Source: PRS1 sp965250265 (GTDB lineage Bacteria; Bacteroidota; Bacteroidia; Flavobacteriales; Flavobacteriaceae). Taken from it: a DNA stretch of 64,000 bases. Made by a program: the position numbers and the translations under genes. The stretch is taken from positions 682,001-746,000 of the forward strand of contig CBDFNO010000015.1 of NCBI GenBank assembly GCA_965250265.1, given 5' to 3'. Below the pieces are notes generated by a model. It saw only the letters and a program-made list of their open reading frames with translations. It did no database searches and was not told the DNA's origin. Shown here piece by piece: positions 43,965 through 53,638 of the stretch; the first letter of the stretch is position 1; each line of letters opens with the position of its first letter.

Positions 43965-45923
43965 TTAGACATCTAACTTTTCAAAAAGAGAATTAAGACT
44001 TTTATATTCTGGAACTAACTTTTTTATTTTTTTGACAATCTTAATTGACAAGTGCTCTTGTGCAGCTCTAATTATTTCATCAACTTGTTTAAAAACATAT
44101 TCATATTGATCATTATTCTCTTTTACAATCATTATTTTTTCATGATATGTAGGTAAGGTTATTGATTGATCATTTAATAATTCTTCAAACAATTTTTCCC
44201 CTGGACGCAATCCTATAGATTCAATTTTAATGTCTTTATCTGGAATAAAACCAGCTAAACGAATCATCTTGTTTGCTAAATCAAGAATCTTAACAGCTTT
44301 CCCCATATCAAAAATAAAAATTTCTCCCCCCTTTCCCATTGAACTTGCTTCCACAACTAATTGACAAGCTTCTGGAATGGTCATAAAATACCTAATAATC
44401 TTTGTATGGGTTATGGTCACAGGGCCTCCTTGTTCTATTTGCTTTTTAAATAATGGCACTACAGATCCGTTTGATCCTAAAACATTTCCAAACCTAGTGG
44501 TAATATATTTTGTGCCATCTTTTTTTTTCTGAACCAAAGAATTGTGCAGTGATTGTACATACATTTCGGCAACTCGTTTTGAAGCTCCCATTACATTACT
44601 AGGATTAACAGCCTTATCTGTGGAAATCATGATAAATCGCTCTGCTTGGTGTTTTGCTGCTAAATCTGCTAATATTTTAGTCCCTAAAATATTAACTGAA
44701 ACAGCTTCAGATGGATTTTTTTCCATCATAGGAACGTGTTTGTATGCTGCACAATGATATATAATATCTGGCTTATAAACTTTAAATAAATGTTCCATGC
44801 TTTCTTTATTTCTAATGTCACAAACAACTGGTTTAAAGTTTAGCCCTTCATATTCTTGTTCTGTTTTCAATGTTAAACTATGTAGTGGTGTCTCAGCTTG
44901 GTCAATAACTATAAGTTGTTTTGGACTATACTCTCCTAGTTGACGAACAATTTCTGCTCCTATTGATCCAGCTCCACCAGTAACGAAAATCGTTTTATTT
45001 TCTATTAATCCTAATATTTGATTGTTGTTTATTCTAATTGGTTTACGCTCTAATAAATCCTCTATTTGAATATTTTGAATGCTCTTATTAATCCCACTAT
45101 TCAAGTTAAATTCAGAAATAGAAGGCGCTCTGTAAATTTTTATATTATGCTCAATACAATCTTCAATATGTTTTATGTACTCTTCGTTTCTTAAATCATT
45201 TTCTAAAACTATAAGACCTACAGCGTGATTAGCTCTAATCAACACATGTATTTTTCTGTTTAAATATAATATTGGCATTCCAAAAATTCTTTTATTTTCC
45301 GTTCTTTCATTACTGTCTAAAAAACCTAAAACCTTAAACCTTTTTGGTAGTTCGTTTTCTATTGCTACTGCAACAGATAATGCACTTTGAGAAGTGCCTA
45401 ATATTAATACTTTTTCGGAATCGGATAAATCTTGAGCTAAAAATCGAGCGTAAACTTGTTTCACTAATGCTCTAAATAAAAACAGCCCAACAAATAATCC
45501 TAAGGAATATAAAATTAAGAAAATTTGCTCGTAAAGAAACTCATTGTTAATCTTATAGTTGATAAAATTTATTACGAAAAGAGTAAAAGCAGAAAAAAAA
45601 GATGCGAAAAATAATTTTACAGCATCAATATAACTTGAGTGTCTAATCAACCCAACATAGGTTTTAATAATAATGAAAAATATTATTGTTAGTGATAGAG
45701 CTAATAATAACCTCGGCATAAACAATATGGTAAGAAAAGACAGGTTAAAATCATTTGTAATAAATCCAGCAATAATTAACACAAAAGCTGCAATTTGGAT
45801 GTCAAACCACAAAACTAACCATCTAGGTAAATAGCCAATGTTTTCAAAACTAATATTAAATGGTGTGTATTTTAAAACCAGTTTAAAAATTTCCTTTATT
45901 TTCTCTAGAGTAACTTTTATCAT
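43965..45923 (-). CDS. membrane UDP-sugar 4,6-dehydratase (PglF/WbpM type)
   Basis: A 652-residue protein with an N-terminal membrane part (about four helices, 36-155), an accessory Rossmann domain (VLILGTSQSALS near 172) and a C-terminal SDR domain with GGAGSIGAE at 316-324. The usual Tyr-x3-Lys is replaced by Met445-x3-Lys449, with Thr435 in STDKAV. This Thr/Met/Lys set has the same spacing as PglF. It likely converts UDP-GlcNAc to the 4-keto-6-deoxy sugar, the first step to UDP-bacillosamine. Dehydratases of similar length can also serve other deoxysugars. Confidence 0.88.
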   Translation of the reverse strand: MIKVTLEKIKEIFKLVLKYTPFNISFENIGYLPRWLVLWFDIQIAAFVLIIAGFITNDFNLSFLTILFMPRLLLALSLTIIFFIIIKTYVGLIRHSSYIDAVKLFFASFFSAFTLFVINFINYKINNEFLYEQIFLILYSLGLFVGLFLFRALVKQVYARFLAQDLSDSEKVLILGTSQSALSVAVAIENELPKRFKVLGFLDSNERTENKRIFGMPILYLNRKIHVLIRANHAVGLIVLENDLRNEEYIKHIEDCIEHNIKIYRAPSISEFNLNSGINKSIQNIQIEDLLERKPIRINNNQILGLIENKTIFVTGGAGSIGAEIVRQLGEYSPKQLIVIDQAETPLHSLTLKTEQEYEGLNFKPVVCDIRNKESMEHLFKVYKPDIIYHCAAYKHVPMMEKNPSEAVSVNILGTKILADLAAKHQAERFIMISTDKAVNPSNVMGASKRVAEMYVQSLHNSLVQKKKDGTKYITTRFGNVLGSNGSVVPLFKKQIEQGGPVTITHTKIIRYFMTIPEACQLVVEASSMGKGGEIFIFDMGKAVKILDLANKMIRLAGFIPDKDIKIESIGLRPGEKLFEELLNDQSITLPTYHEKIMIVKENNDQYEYVFKQVDEIIRAAQEHLSIKIVKKIKKLVPEYKSLNSLFEKLDV

Positions 45924-45947
45924 AAAATGTAGTACGATCTTACAAAT

Positions 45948-47084
45948 TTAACAATTTAAATAGTCAAATATAGTCTTTGCTATCAATGCTTTTTCATTTT
46001 CTGTAAGATTAGAACCAGAAGGCAAGCACAGACCAGTATTAAAAAGGGTTTCAGAAATTACACCTCCATAAAAAGGATACTTTTGAAAAATAGGCTGTAA
46101 ATGCATTGGTTTCCACAAAGGTCTAGATTCTATGTTCTTTTCTAATAAACTTATTCTTAACCCTTCTCTCATAAAACCTGCTATTTCTCTATCTATCAAA
46201 ATACAACTTAACCAATGATTAGAAAAATATTTGTCATTTGGTTCTTCAAATACAGTTACTCCTTTTGCACCTTTAAATAAATCTTTATACATTTTATGAT
46301 TCTCTCTTCGAAGATTTATATGCTTATCCAACACTTCCATTTGCCCTCTTCCTATTCCAGCAATAATATTACTCATTCGGTAGTTATAGCCTATTTGTGA
46401 ATGTTGATAATGTAGTGTATTATCTCTAGCTTGAGTTGCTAAAAATATAGCTTTATTCTTGGTTTCTTTATCATGACATACGAGCGCCCCTCCTCCTGAA
46501 GTTGTAATTATTTTGTTTCCATTAAAGGACAGAATTCCATAATCACCAAAGGTTCCACATTTTTGACCTTTATATGATGACCCTATTGCTTCGGCAGCAT
46601 CTTCAATTAATGTGACATCATATTTTTTTGCAATAACCGCTATTTCATCAATCTTTGCAGGCATTCCGTATAAATGAACAATAATAATAGCTTTTGGCTT
46701 TTTCTTTTTAGAAATTCTCTCTTGAATAGCTTCTTCTAAATTAATTGGGCATATATTCCAAGTATCATTTTCGCTATCAATAAAAATAGGCCTAGCGCAT
46801 TGGTATAGTATTGGATTTGCCGAAGCAGAAAATGTCATACTTTGACATATTACTTCATCGTCTCTTTCAACACCTGCTAAAATTAAAGCCAAATGTAATG
46901 CTGCAGTGCCAGAAGATAGTACGGCAATATGCGTGTTCTCTCCTAAATAACTTTCCAAATCATTTTCAAAATTTGTGACATTTGGTCCTAATGGCGCTAT
47001 CCAATTTTCATCAAAAGCTTCATTTATATATTTCTGTTCAGTTCCACCCATATGAGGAGATGACAACCATATTTTTGATTTCAT
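45948..47084 (-). CDS. PLP sugar aminotransferase (PglE-like)
   Basis: A 378-residue DegT/DnrJ/EryC1 family enzyme. The PLP lysine is Lys191 in SFNGNK, and EDAAEAIGSSYKGQKCGTFGD (about 161-181) is the family segment. Next to a PglF-like dehydratase and a PglD-like acetyltransferase, it would aminate the 4-keto-6-deoxy UDP-sugar at C4. Order PglC-D-E-F on one strand with small gaps supports a bacillosamine pathway. The sugar identity is inferred. Confidence 0.88.
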   Translation of the reverse strand: MKSKIWLSSPHMGGTEQKYINEAFDENWIAPLGPNVTNFENDLESYLGENTHIAVLSSGTAALHLALILAGVERDDEVICQSMTFSASANPILYQCARPIFIDSENDTWNICPINLEEAIQERISKKKKPKAIIIVHLYGMPAKIDEIAVIAKKYDVTLIEDAAEAIGSSYKGQKCGTFGDYGILSFNGNKIITTSGGGALVCHDKETKNKAIFLATQARDNTLHYQHSQIGYNYRMSNIIAGIGRGQMEVLDKHINLRRENHKMYKDLFKGAKGVTVFEEPNDKYFSNHWLSCILIDREIAGFMREGLRISLLEKNIESRPLWKPMHLQPIFQKYPFYGGVISETLFNTGLCLPSGSNLTENEKALIAKTIFDYLNC

Positions 47085-47086
47085 AA

Positions 47087-47704
47087 CTAATTAGTAATAT
47101 TATACTTAATTATACTACCTGGATTCCCAACGACAACTGCGTAATCCGGGATATCATCTAAAATTACAGCTCCCGCACCAATTGTGCTCCATTTCCCGAT
47201 TTTAAGATTTGGGACTACTATGGCTCCCGCACCAATATGAGTGCCTTCACCTATTTTTACATTTCCAGTTATAATAACTCCAGGTGAAACATGAATAAAG
47301 TCTTTTAAAACACAATCGTGTTCAACAACGCAAGAAGTATTAATTATGCAATGTTTGCCAATTTGAGTATTTGCATTAATAACTGCATTTGGCATTACGG
47401 CAGTTCCAGCTCCAATTAATGCACTTTTTGATAAATAACTGCTTTCATCAATAACTGTAAAAAAATTATTTTTAATTCTTTTCGAAATTTTCTTTCTAAT
47501 CATATTATCGCCAATACTAATTAAAAACTCATCGCTATCAAGTTTCGGGTTTCTATCATCGTATTTACCAAGAAAAGGAATATCCATAAATCTTGTTTTT
47601 AGTTCATCATCATCAAAAATTCCAGAAATAACCATCTGCTTGGAAGAATTAACTATATCCATAATAACTTTTGCATGCCCGCTGGCTCCAAATAAATACT
47701 TCAT
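47087..47704 (-). CDS. sugar O/N-acetyltransferase (PglD-like)
   Basis: A 205-residue protein with an N-terminal Rossmann-like part (YLFGASGHAKVIMDIV) and a C-terminal left-handed beta-helix made of hexapeptide repeats (about 95-190). This is the NeuD/PglD architecture. It would acetylate the amino group made by the PglE-like enzyme. Its stop-start junction with the aminotransferase is 2 bp, and it overlaps the PglC-like gene by 1 nt. Confidence 0.87.
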   Translation of the reverse strand: MKYLFGASGHAKVIMDIVNSSKQMVISGIFDDDELKTRFMDIPFLGKYDDRNPKLDSDEFLISIGDNMIRKKISKRIKNNFFTVIDESSYLSKSALIGAGTAVMPNAVINANTQIGKHCIINTSCVVEHDCVLKDFIHVSPGVIITGNVKIGEGTHIGAGAIVVPNLKIGKWSTIGAGAVILDDIPDYAVVVGNPGSIIKYNITN

Positions 47705-48309
47705 TAATTATACCCGTTAAATTTCTCTGTAGAAACTAAATTTGTAGGATTTACTCCTTCCGATTTGACTACTTTTAATATCGTTCTTAATACAATTTTA
47801 ATGTCTAAAACAAATGAAATATGGTTTACATACCAAACGTCTAATTCAAACTTCTTAGTCCAACTAATTGCATTTCGTCCATTAACTTGTGCCCATCCAG
47901 TTATTCCAGGCCTAACTTGATGTCTTTTTTCTTGGTCATGGTTATATAAAGGTAAGTACTCCGACAATAATGGTCTTGGGCCAATCAAACTCATATCTCC
48001 CATTAAAACGTTTATAAGTTGAGGAGCTTCATCCAAAGAAGTACTTCTTATAAATTTCCCCAAGACTGTATGTCTTGCTATATCTGGCAATAAATCCCCT
48101 TGGCTATCCTTTTTATCTGTCATGGTTTTAAATTTTATAATTTTAAATATTCTTCCTTTTTTCCCTGGCCGTTCTTGGAGAAAAAAAACAGAACCTCTAT
48201 TATTTACACTCAATACAAGCATAACAATTAAAAATATTGGGCTTAAAAATATTAAACCAAAAAATGAAACAATAAAATCTATTATTCTTTTAATGATCCT
48301 TTTATACAT
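47704..48309 (-). CDS. initiating phosphosugar transferase (PglC-like)
   Basis: A 201-residue monotopic transferase without the extra N-terminal domain of WcaJ. The reentrant helix starts MYKRIIKRIIDFIVSFFG, and the catalytic part contains ITKxxKF-type IIKFKTMTD, DEAPQLINVLMGDMSLIGPRPLL and PGITGWAQVNGRN. It would transfer a diacetylbacillosamine-type phosphosugar to undecaprenyl phosphate, starting a glycan. It is therefore a second initiator, in addition to the WcaJ-type enzyme at 40172. Confidence 0.9.
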   Translation of the reverse strand: MYKRIIKRIIDFIVSFFGLIFLSPIFLIVMLVLSVNNRGSVFFLQERPGKKGRIFKIIKFKTMTDKKDSQGDLLPDIARHTVLGKFIRSTSLDEAPQLINVLMGDMSLIGPRPLLSEYLPLYNHDQEKRHQVRPGITGWAQVNGRNAISWTKKFELDVWYVNHISFVLDIKIVLRTILKVVKSEGVNPTNLVSTEKFNGYN

Positions 48310-48312
48310 TTT

Positions 48313-49557
48313 TTACTTTATAATATTTTCAATATTCATAATGTAAGAATTTCCTAATTGCTCCCTATCAAAATTCTGTTTAGCATATTGATACCCATTT
48401 TCACCAAGTGCATTAAGTTCGCTTTTTTTGAGGTTTCTTAGTTTTAAAACTCCTTGAACTATATCTTGAATATTCTCTGGCTCAACATAAATACCGCAAT
48501 TAGCTGTCTCAACTAAATTTCTTGACACACCATCAATAGCCAATAATATGGGCTTTTTACAAGACATATAGTCAAATGTTTTGTTTGAATATATCGTCTT
48601 AAAGGTATCCGCTTTTTTCAATACAGATGCGCCTACATCAGAGGCCAAAATGTATTTGAAAATTTCTTGTTTGGAAATCGGATTTCTAAAAATCACATTT
48701 TCCAGTCCGCTTTCTTTTACCACTTCTCGTAATTCTTCTTTTCTCATTCCCGCGCCAATTAATTGAAATACCACATTAGTATCTGTTAAATCTTTAGCAG
48801 CATCTACCAATTGAATTAAGTGATTTGCTACACCATGTGCTCCAACATAGGTAATAACAAATTTATCTATCAATCCGAGTTCTTTTTTAAATCCTTCAGC
48901 GTCAAAGTTTTCTAGTATTTTTTCTGATATTGAAAAATCGGCAGCATTTGGAATAAAGATAACTTTTTCGGTTGGAACATTTTTTTCACGAATCAATTTA
49001 TTTTGAAAAGCAGGAGTAAGTACATTAATTAGCTTCGCTCTTTTGTATATGAATTTTTCAAACCAATAGGAAAATTTGATTATCAAGCCATTTTTTAGAA
49101 TCCCTGTATCAATAGCAGATTCTGGCCACAAATCTCTTACTTCGAATACAAATGGCGCTCTTTTTAAAAGTGATAAAACATAGGCCGTAATTCCTACAAA
49201 CAAAGGAGGTGACGTTACTAATATAATATCATATTTTCTTTTAGTTTTAAATAGCCCCGCATAAATGCTGGAAAAGACAAAAGAAAAATATGCCCAGAGC
49301 CTTCCATGAAAACTAACATTATAACCTTTGGACACATGACAACGAACTACATCAACCCTATTATAAAATTGTTTGTCTTTGTGTGTGAACTTCCCTTTAT
49401 ACCTGTCTATTTTTTTCCCAGTTGAATAATGAACCATTCCTGCGATAACTGTTATGTGGTGTCCTTGATTTGCCCAAACCTGAGTGATTTCGTTAAAGCG
49501 CGAACCTCCACCATCTCCTTTTTCTAAAAAATATTGATGTATAAGTAGTATTTTCAT
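48313..49557 (-). CDS. family 4 glycosyltransferase (WbuB/PglA-like)
   Basis: A 414-residue GT-B enzyme. The N-terminus has IHQYFLEKGDGGGSRFNE, and the C-terminal donor site is near 290-330 (DVGASVLKKADTFKTIYSNK). It lies 3 bp upstream of the PglC-like gene, so it may add the second sugar to the bacillosamine carrier, as PglA does. The exact donor and linkage cannot be told. It differs clearly from the plus-strand GT4 at 38994. Confidence 0.86.
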   Translation of the reverse strand: MKILLIHQYFLEKGDGGGSRFNEITQVWANQGHHITVIAGMVHYSTGKKIDRYKGKFTHKDKQFYNRVDVVRCHVSKGYNVSFHGRLWAYFSFVFSSIYAGLFKTKRKYDIILVTSPPLFVGITAYVLSLLKRAPFVFEVRDLWPESAIDTGILKNGLIIKFSYWFEKFIYKRAKLINVLTPAFQNKLIREKNVPTEKVIFIPNAADFSISEKILENFDAEGFKKELGLIDKFVITYVGAHGVANHLIQLVDAAKDLTDTNVVFQLIGAGMRKEELREVVKESGLENVIFRNPISKQEIFKYILASDVGASVLKKADTFKTIYSNKTFDYMSCKKPILLAIDGVSRNLVETANCGIYVEPENIQDIVQGVLKLRNLKKSELNALGENGYQYAKQNFDREQLGNSYIMNIENIIK

Positions 49558-51441
49558 TTATAAGTTGACACTTATTTGGGTGTTAAATATATTTGTATTT
49601 GTTGCAAATGTAATTCTTATAGATCTTTCTTTTACTCCATAGTACCCCGAATACCATTTTTCTTCTAATAATGGCTTTAAAATTTTATGGTTTTTGTCTT
49701 GGGTTTCTATATAAACCTTATCAAAATAGTCTGGGTGTATATGCCAATATTGATATATGGTTTTATCATCTATGTTTTCAATTATATCAACAATGTTCCA
49801 AATGTTTTGTGATACCTTTTTTGTAACAGTTCTATGATGATAAATAGAGTTTCCAAGATTTTTAAAAGCTTTTATAGAACCCTTAAATACATAAATACCA
49901 TTTTCTTTTTTTAGTGAGGATTTTACTTGTTTTATCCAATTATACCAAATAAAACGTTCGCCTTTTAGCATTTGGTCTTCTTTAGATATACTTACAGTAT
50001 TATGACCTTCACATCCATTAAAATAATGGATAAATTCCTTTTTAGTATTATATTTAAAGGTACCTGAATCTCTTAAAACATTAATGCCTTTAATCCAAAT
50101 ATCAATATGTAAATTATCGGCTTGAAATGGTCTGTCCTTATATTTTCCACATCTTATAAAGGTTTTTGAATCTTTATCTTGAATAATATAATACCCCCCT
50201 TCATTAAAAGTGTTTACTTCTTTAGGAAATTTATATTCTATATTTATTCCTTTATTTAGACCATACCAATATGAACTTTCTGAGATAAAATAGGTTTTGT
50301 TTTCTAAAACTAACCTTAAATCGTCTAACTGTGACCTATAATTTCTATAGTCATCATTTGTGAGTTTAAAAAATAGCGCTCCATCATTAGAACCGTAGTT
50401 TGGTAATTGCCCTGAAACCGGGTCTGAACTAGCGTCTAAAAATTCTAATGATTTTTTTGCTCTTTCATATACTAATGGCTTAAAATGGTCTTTATTTAAT
50501 TCAGATAACTTTATTGCCCATGTTAATAATTGAACAACCACACGATGATAGTTCATTGAAAACTGAAGAAAAGTTCCGTCATTATAGATTTGGTAGTCAA
50601 TTTCTTTTTCAAACCATTTTTTTCCTTTTTTACTCCATTTTTTAGTTTCGGGAATGAATGGGAACAGTATGTTTGATAAATACAGCATTAATGTTTCGGT
50701 AATTGCATGGTTGTTTCTTACAGCAATTCTAGAAAAATGAATATTGTAATACACGTGATGTAATTGCCAATAAATAACATTCATTATCTTTTTAAATAAA
50801 ACATCTGTTAAATTAAATGAGTCTTTATAATAATACAAAGCAAATGTCCAGTTTAGAACTCTAAGACTTATTTCTTGGCTGCATTTGTAATTTGGCCCTT
50901 GATTAATTGGGTTTTTATCAATAAAATCTTCAATTTCTGAAAACACAAATTGGGATTGATCCTCTTTAAAATGATAATCATATCTAATTATATCATACAA
51001 ATAAGAAAAACGTGCTTTCTCCCAAATGAATTTTATATCTCCTCCTATTGCTGAAAAATCTTGTATTTCAGACCAGTGTTTGTTAATGTTATATTTAAAG
51101 CCAGTTGTAGGGTTTGTAAACCAGTTATAATCAATACCTAAATTAAATTTTTGTTTACTAAAAAAAACAAAAGTTCCATTTTTTATGTCATCAACGATTG
51201 CTTTTAGGGTATCGTTTTTTTGTTTAGGTAAACTATGAATGTTTTTGCCATAGAAAAAAAAAGGCGGTAAGTTTTCTTTCCACTCTTCTATCGTTATAAA
51301 CAGCTTAAATGGAGGTTTTTTTGGGAAGCGTTTCTTTTGTAAGCTTAATTTAGTAATCAGGGCATAATAACCCCTAAACAAAATGTATCTAAAACCCATA
51401 TTACTAATAATATTTAAGGCTTCTTTGCTTTTTAGAACCAT
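49558..51441 (-). CDS. heparinase II/III-like protein
   Basis: A 627-residue protein with an N-terminal alpha/alpha-barrel of alginate-lyase type (about 100-370) and a C-terminal heparinase II/III beta-sandwich (about 395-620; QADNLHIDIWIKGINVLRDSG). No signal peptide is seen, so it probably acts in the cytoplasm or at the inner membrane. Such proteins often neighbour a two-domain oxidoreductase in polysaccharide loci. They may trim or modify uronate-containing glycans. Catalytic activity is not proven by the sequence. Confidence 0.82.
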   Translation of the reverse strand: MVLKSKEALNIISNMGFRYILFRGYYALITKLSLQKKRFPKKPPFKLFITIEEWKENLPPFFFYGKNIHSLPKQKNDTLKAIVDDIKNGTFVFFSKQKFNLGIDYNWFTNPTTGFKYNINKHWSEIQDFSAIGGDIKFIWEKARFSYLYDIIRYDYHFKEDQSQFVFSEIEDFIDKNPINQGPNYKCSQEISLRVLNWTFALYYYKDSFNLTDVLFKKIMNVIYWQLHHVYYNIHFSRIAVRNNHAITETLMLYLSNILFPFIPETKKWSKKGKKWFEKEIDYQIYNDGTFLQFSMNYHRVVVQLLTWAIKLSELNKDHFKPLVYERAKKSLEFLDASSDPVSGQLPNYGSNDGALFFKLTNDDYRNYRSQLDDLRLVLENKTYFISESSYWYGLNKGINIEYKFPKEVNTFNEGGYYIIQDKDSKTFIRCGKYKDRPFQADNLHIDIWIKGINVLRDSGTFKYNTKKEFIHYFNGCEGHNTVSISKEDQMLKGERFIWYNWIKQVKSSLKKENGIYVFKGSIKAFKNLGNSIYHHRTVTKKVSQNIWNIVDIIENIDDKTIYQYWHIHPDYFDKVYIETQDKNHKILKPLLEEKWYSGYYGVKERSIRITFATNTNIFNTQISVNL

Positions 51442-51476
51442 AAGATTATAATAAAATTAAAAAAAACAAATCAACA

Positions 51477-53591
51477 TTACTCTATATGTATCCAACATCC
51501 TTCTTTTAAACTCTTAATAGCGGCAAAACTTGCTTTAGTAACATTAATTAATTCATCATAAGGTATTAATGCAACACTACCTCTTTTAACAGTGTCTGAA
51601 ATTTTAGAGAATTGTTCTTTATGACCCTTATCTAATTTTGTTTTAAATTTTGAAAATCCTTTAATCCCATATCCTGTAGTCTTAATAAAATTGTCCATAA
51701 TTAAGGTTTTCTTTTGTGAGAAGATTTCTAAACGTTCTTTAGAATACGTTTTTGCTCCATTAGCAAAATAGTTTACAACTCCTGTAGAACCATTTTCCAG
51801 TTTTAATAAAATAGAACCATTATCTGTATTCTCTTCTGGATTCTTCCCCAAGGCGTTCATACAAACCGATTTAATTTTACTACCTGTTAAATGCACAATT
51901 AAGTCGAAATAGTGACACGCTTCTCCAATTATTCTTCCTCCACCAACTTCCATATCATGTACCCAAACATTAAGCGGTATTTCTCCGGCATTCATAGTTG
52001 CAACAATATTCATTGGAGATTCGCCAATAATAGTCTTCATTTTTTTTATATGTGGTGAAAAACGCCTATTGAACCCAATCATTAAAGTTGCATTACTATT
52101 ATTGTATGCCTCTTGAATTGCCTCTAATTCTTCATTGTTAAGTGCGAGCGGTTTTTCAACAAAAACATGCTTGTTTTTTTTTAGAGCTTTAATTACCATA
52201 TTAGCATGTAAATTGTGCCTTGTAGTAATCATAACCATATCTACAGCTTCATCTTCTAAAACCAAATTATAATCTGTCGTGCTTTGAGCAATATTGTATT
52301 TTTTTGCAAGTGCCGTTCCGTTTACTCCTCCTGAAGATACAATATATTTAATATATGCTTTTTTATTTTTTAATGTCGGCAATAAAGTCATTTTTGTAAA
52401 ATTCCCTGCTCCAATTATACCTATTACACCTTGATTTGATTGTGGTTCCCTCTCGTTTATTACAATACTATATTCTGGTTTTGAGTTTCTGCTATATTTA
52501 AATATTGACGCTATTGAATTTGATTTATCTATATTACTGTAGATTTTATCATATTCTTCTAATGGAATAATTTCTGAAATTAATTCATTTACATTTAATT
52601 TTCCAGAAGAAATAAGTTGTAAAACGGTTTGAAAATTTCGTTTTTCTGTCCAGCGTACAAAAGGCAAAGGATAATCTTTACCTTTCATTTCGTAATCATC
52701 ATCATATCTTCCAGGGCCATAGGAGCAAGACACTTGAAAGCTTAACTCTTTTTCATAAAACTCTGCTCGTGATAGATTTAATCCAATAACACCAACCAGT
52801 ACAATACGCCCTCGTTGTCTGCTCATTTGCGCTGCTTGTGAAATAATATTGTTTGTTTTTGCTGATGCAGTAATTACTACTCCATCTGCACCAATATTTA
52901 ATGTGTTTTCTAAAACAAATTTAACAGGGTCATTCCCTTTTAAAGGATTAAATGCTATAATTCCTTTTTTCTTAGCAATTTCAACCTTACTGTCTTCTAA
53001 GTCATATCCTAAAACTTTACAGCCATTGGCTATTAGCATTTCGGCGGTTAATAACCCTATTAATCCTAAACCAATAACTACTATTGTTTCTCCTATTGTT
53101 GGCTTAATTAGTCTAATGCCTTGTAAACCAATTGAACCAACAACTGTAAATGTCGCTTCTTCATCTGAAATATTTTCTGGAATATGAGCTACTAGATTTT
53201 GTGGTATACAAACAAATTGGGCGTGTTGCCCATTAGATACTACTCGATCTCCAATTTTAAAACTCTTAACACCCTCGCCTATAGCAATAACTTTTCCAAC
53301 ATTACAATACCCAAGTGGTAATGGTTGCTCTAGTTTATTAAACACGGTTTCTAATGTTGGCATTAATCCTTCAGCTTTAATTTTATCTAAAACCATTTTT
53401 ACTTTGTCCGGTTGTTGCCTTGCTTTTTGAATTAATGAAGCTTTGCCAAATTCAACTAACATACGTTCGGTGCCTAATGACACTAAGCTTCTAGTGGTTT
53501 GTATTAATATTTGACCTTTTTTTACTTTAGGCGAAGGCAAACTTGCTAGTTCTGTTTCTCCAGTTTTAAAAGATTGTAGTATTTGTTTCAT
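51477..53591 (-). CDS. two-domain oxidoreductase (MDR-type dehydrogenase fused to Gfo/Idh/MocA)
   Basis: A 704-residue fusion. Residues about 1-370 are a medium-chain dehydrogenase with a NAD fold (VVIGLGLIGLLTAEML near 170). The usual Zn-ligand Cys and GHE motif are not visible. Residues about 385-704 are a Gfo/Idh/MocA oxidoreductase (GIIGAGNFTKMTLL, then the EKPLALN motif). The fusion is a known type found next to heparinase-like genes. It probably oxidises or epimerises a sugar in glycan synthesis. The substrate is unknown. Confidence 0.85.
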   Translation of the reverse strand: MKQILQSFKTGETELASLPSPKVKKGQILIQTTRSLVSLGTERMLVEFGKASLIQKARQQPDKVKMVLDKIKAEGLMPTLETVFNKLEQPLPLGYCNVGKVIAIGEGVKSFKIGDRVVSNGQHAQFVCIPQNLVAHIPENISDEEATFTVVGSIGLQGIRLIKPTIGETIVVIGLGLIGLLTAEMLIANGCKVLGYDLEDSKVEIAKKKGIIAFNPLKGNDPVKFVLENTLNIGADGVVITASAKTNNIISQAAQMSRQRGRIVLVGVIGLNLSRAEFYEKELSFQVSCSYGPGRYDDDYEMKGKDYPLPFVRWTEKRNFQTVLQLISSGKLNVNELISEIIPLEEYDKIYSNIDKSNSIASIFKYSRNSKPEYSIVINEREPQSNQGVIGIIGAGNFTKMTLLPTLKNKKAYIKYIVSSGGVNGTALAKKYNIAQSTTDYNLVLEDEAVDMVMITTRHNLHANMVIKALKKNKHVFVEKPLALNNEELEAIQEAYNNSNATLMIGFNRRFSPHIKKMKTIIGESPMNIVATMNAGEIPLNVWVHDMEVGGGRIIGEACHYFDLIVHLTGSKIKSVCMNALGKNPEENTDNGSILLKLENGSTGVVNYFANGAKTYSKERLEIFSQKKTLIMDNFIKTTGYGIKGFSKFKTKLDKGHKEQFSKISDTVKRGSVALIPYDELINVTKASFAAIKSLKEGCWIHIE

Positions 53592-53638
53592 TTGTGATTG
53601 TTAAATTTATTCTTGATTGTGATTATAAAAGCAGGCAT

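Noticed and set aside
49558..53591. Heparinase-like gene as part of a polysaccharide-degradation locus
   Set aside because: No SusC/SusD pair, no secreted glycosidases and no signal peptide. All neighbours are biosynthetic.
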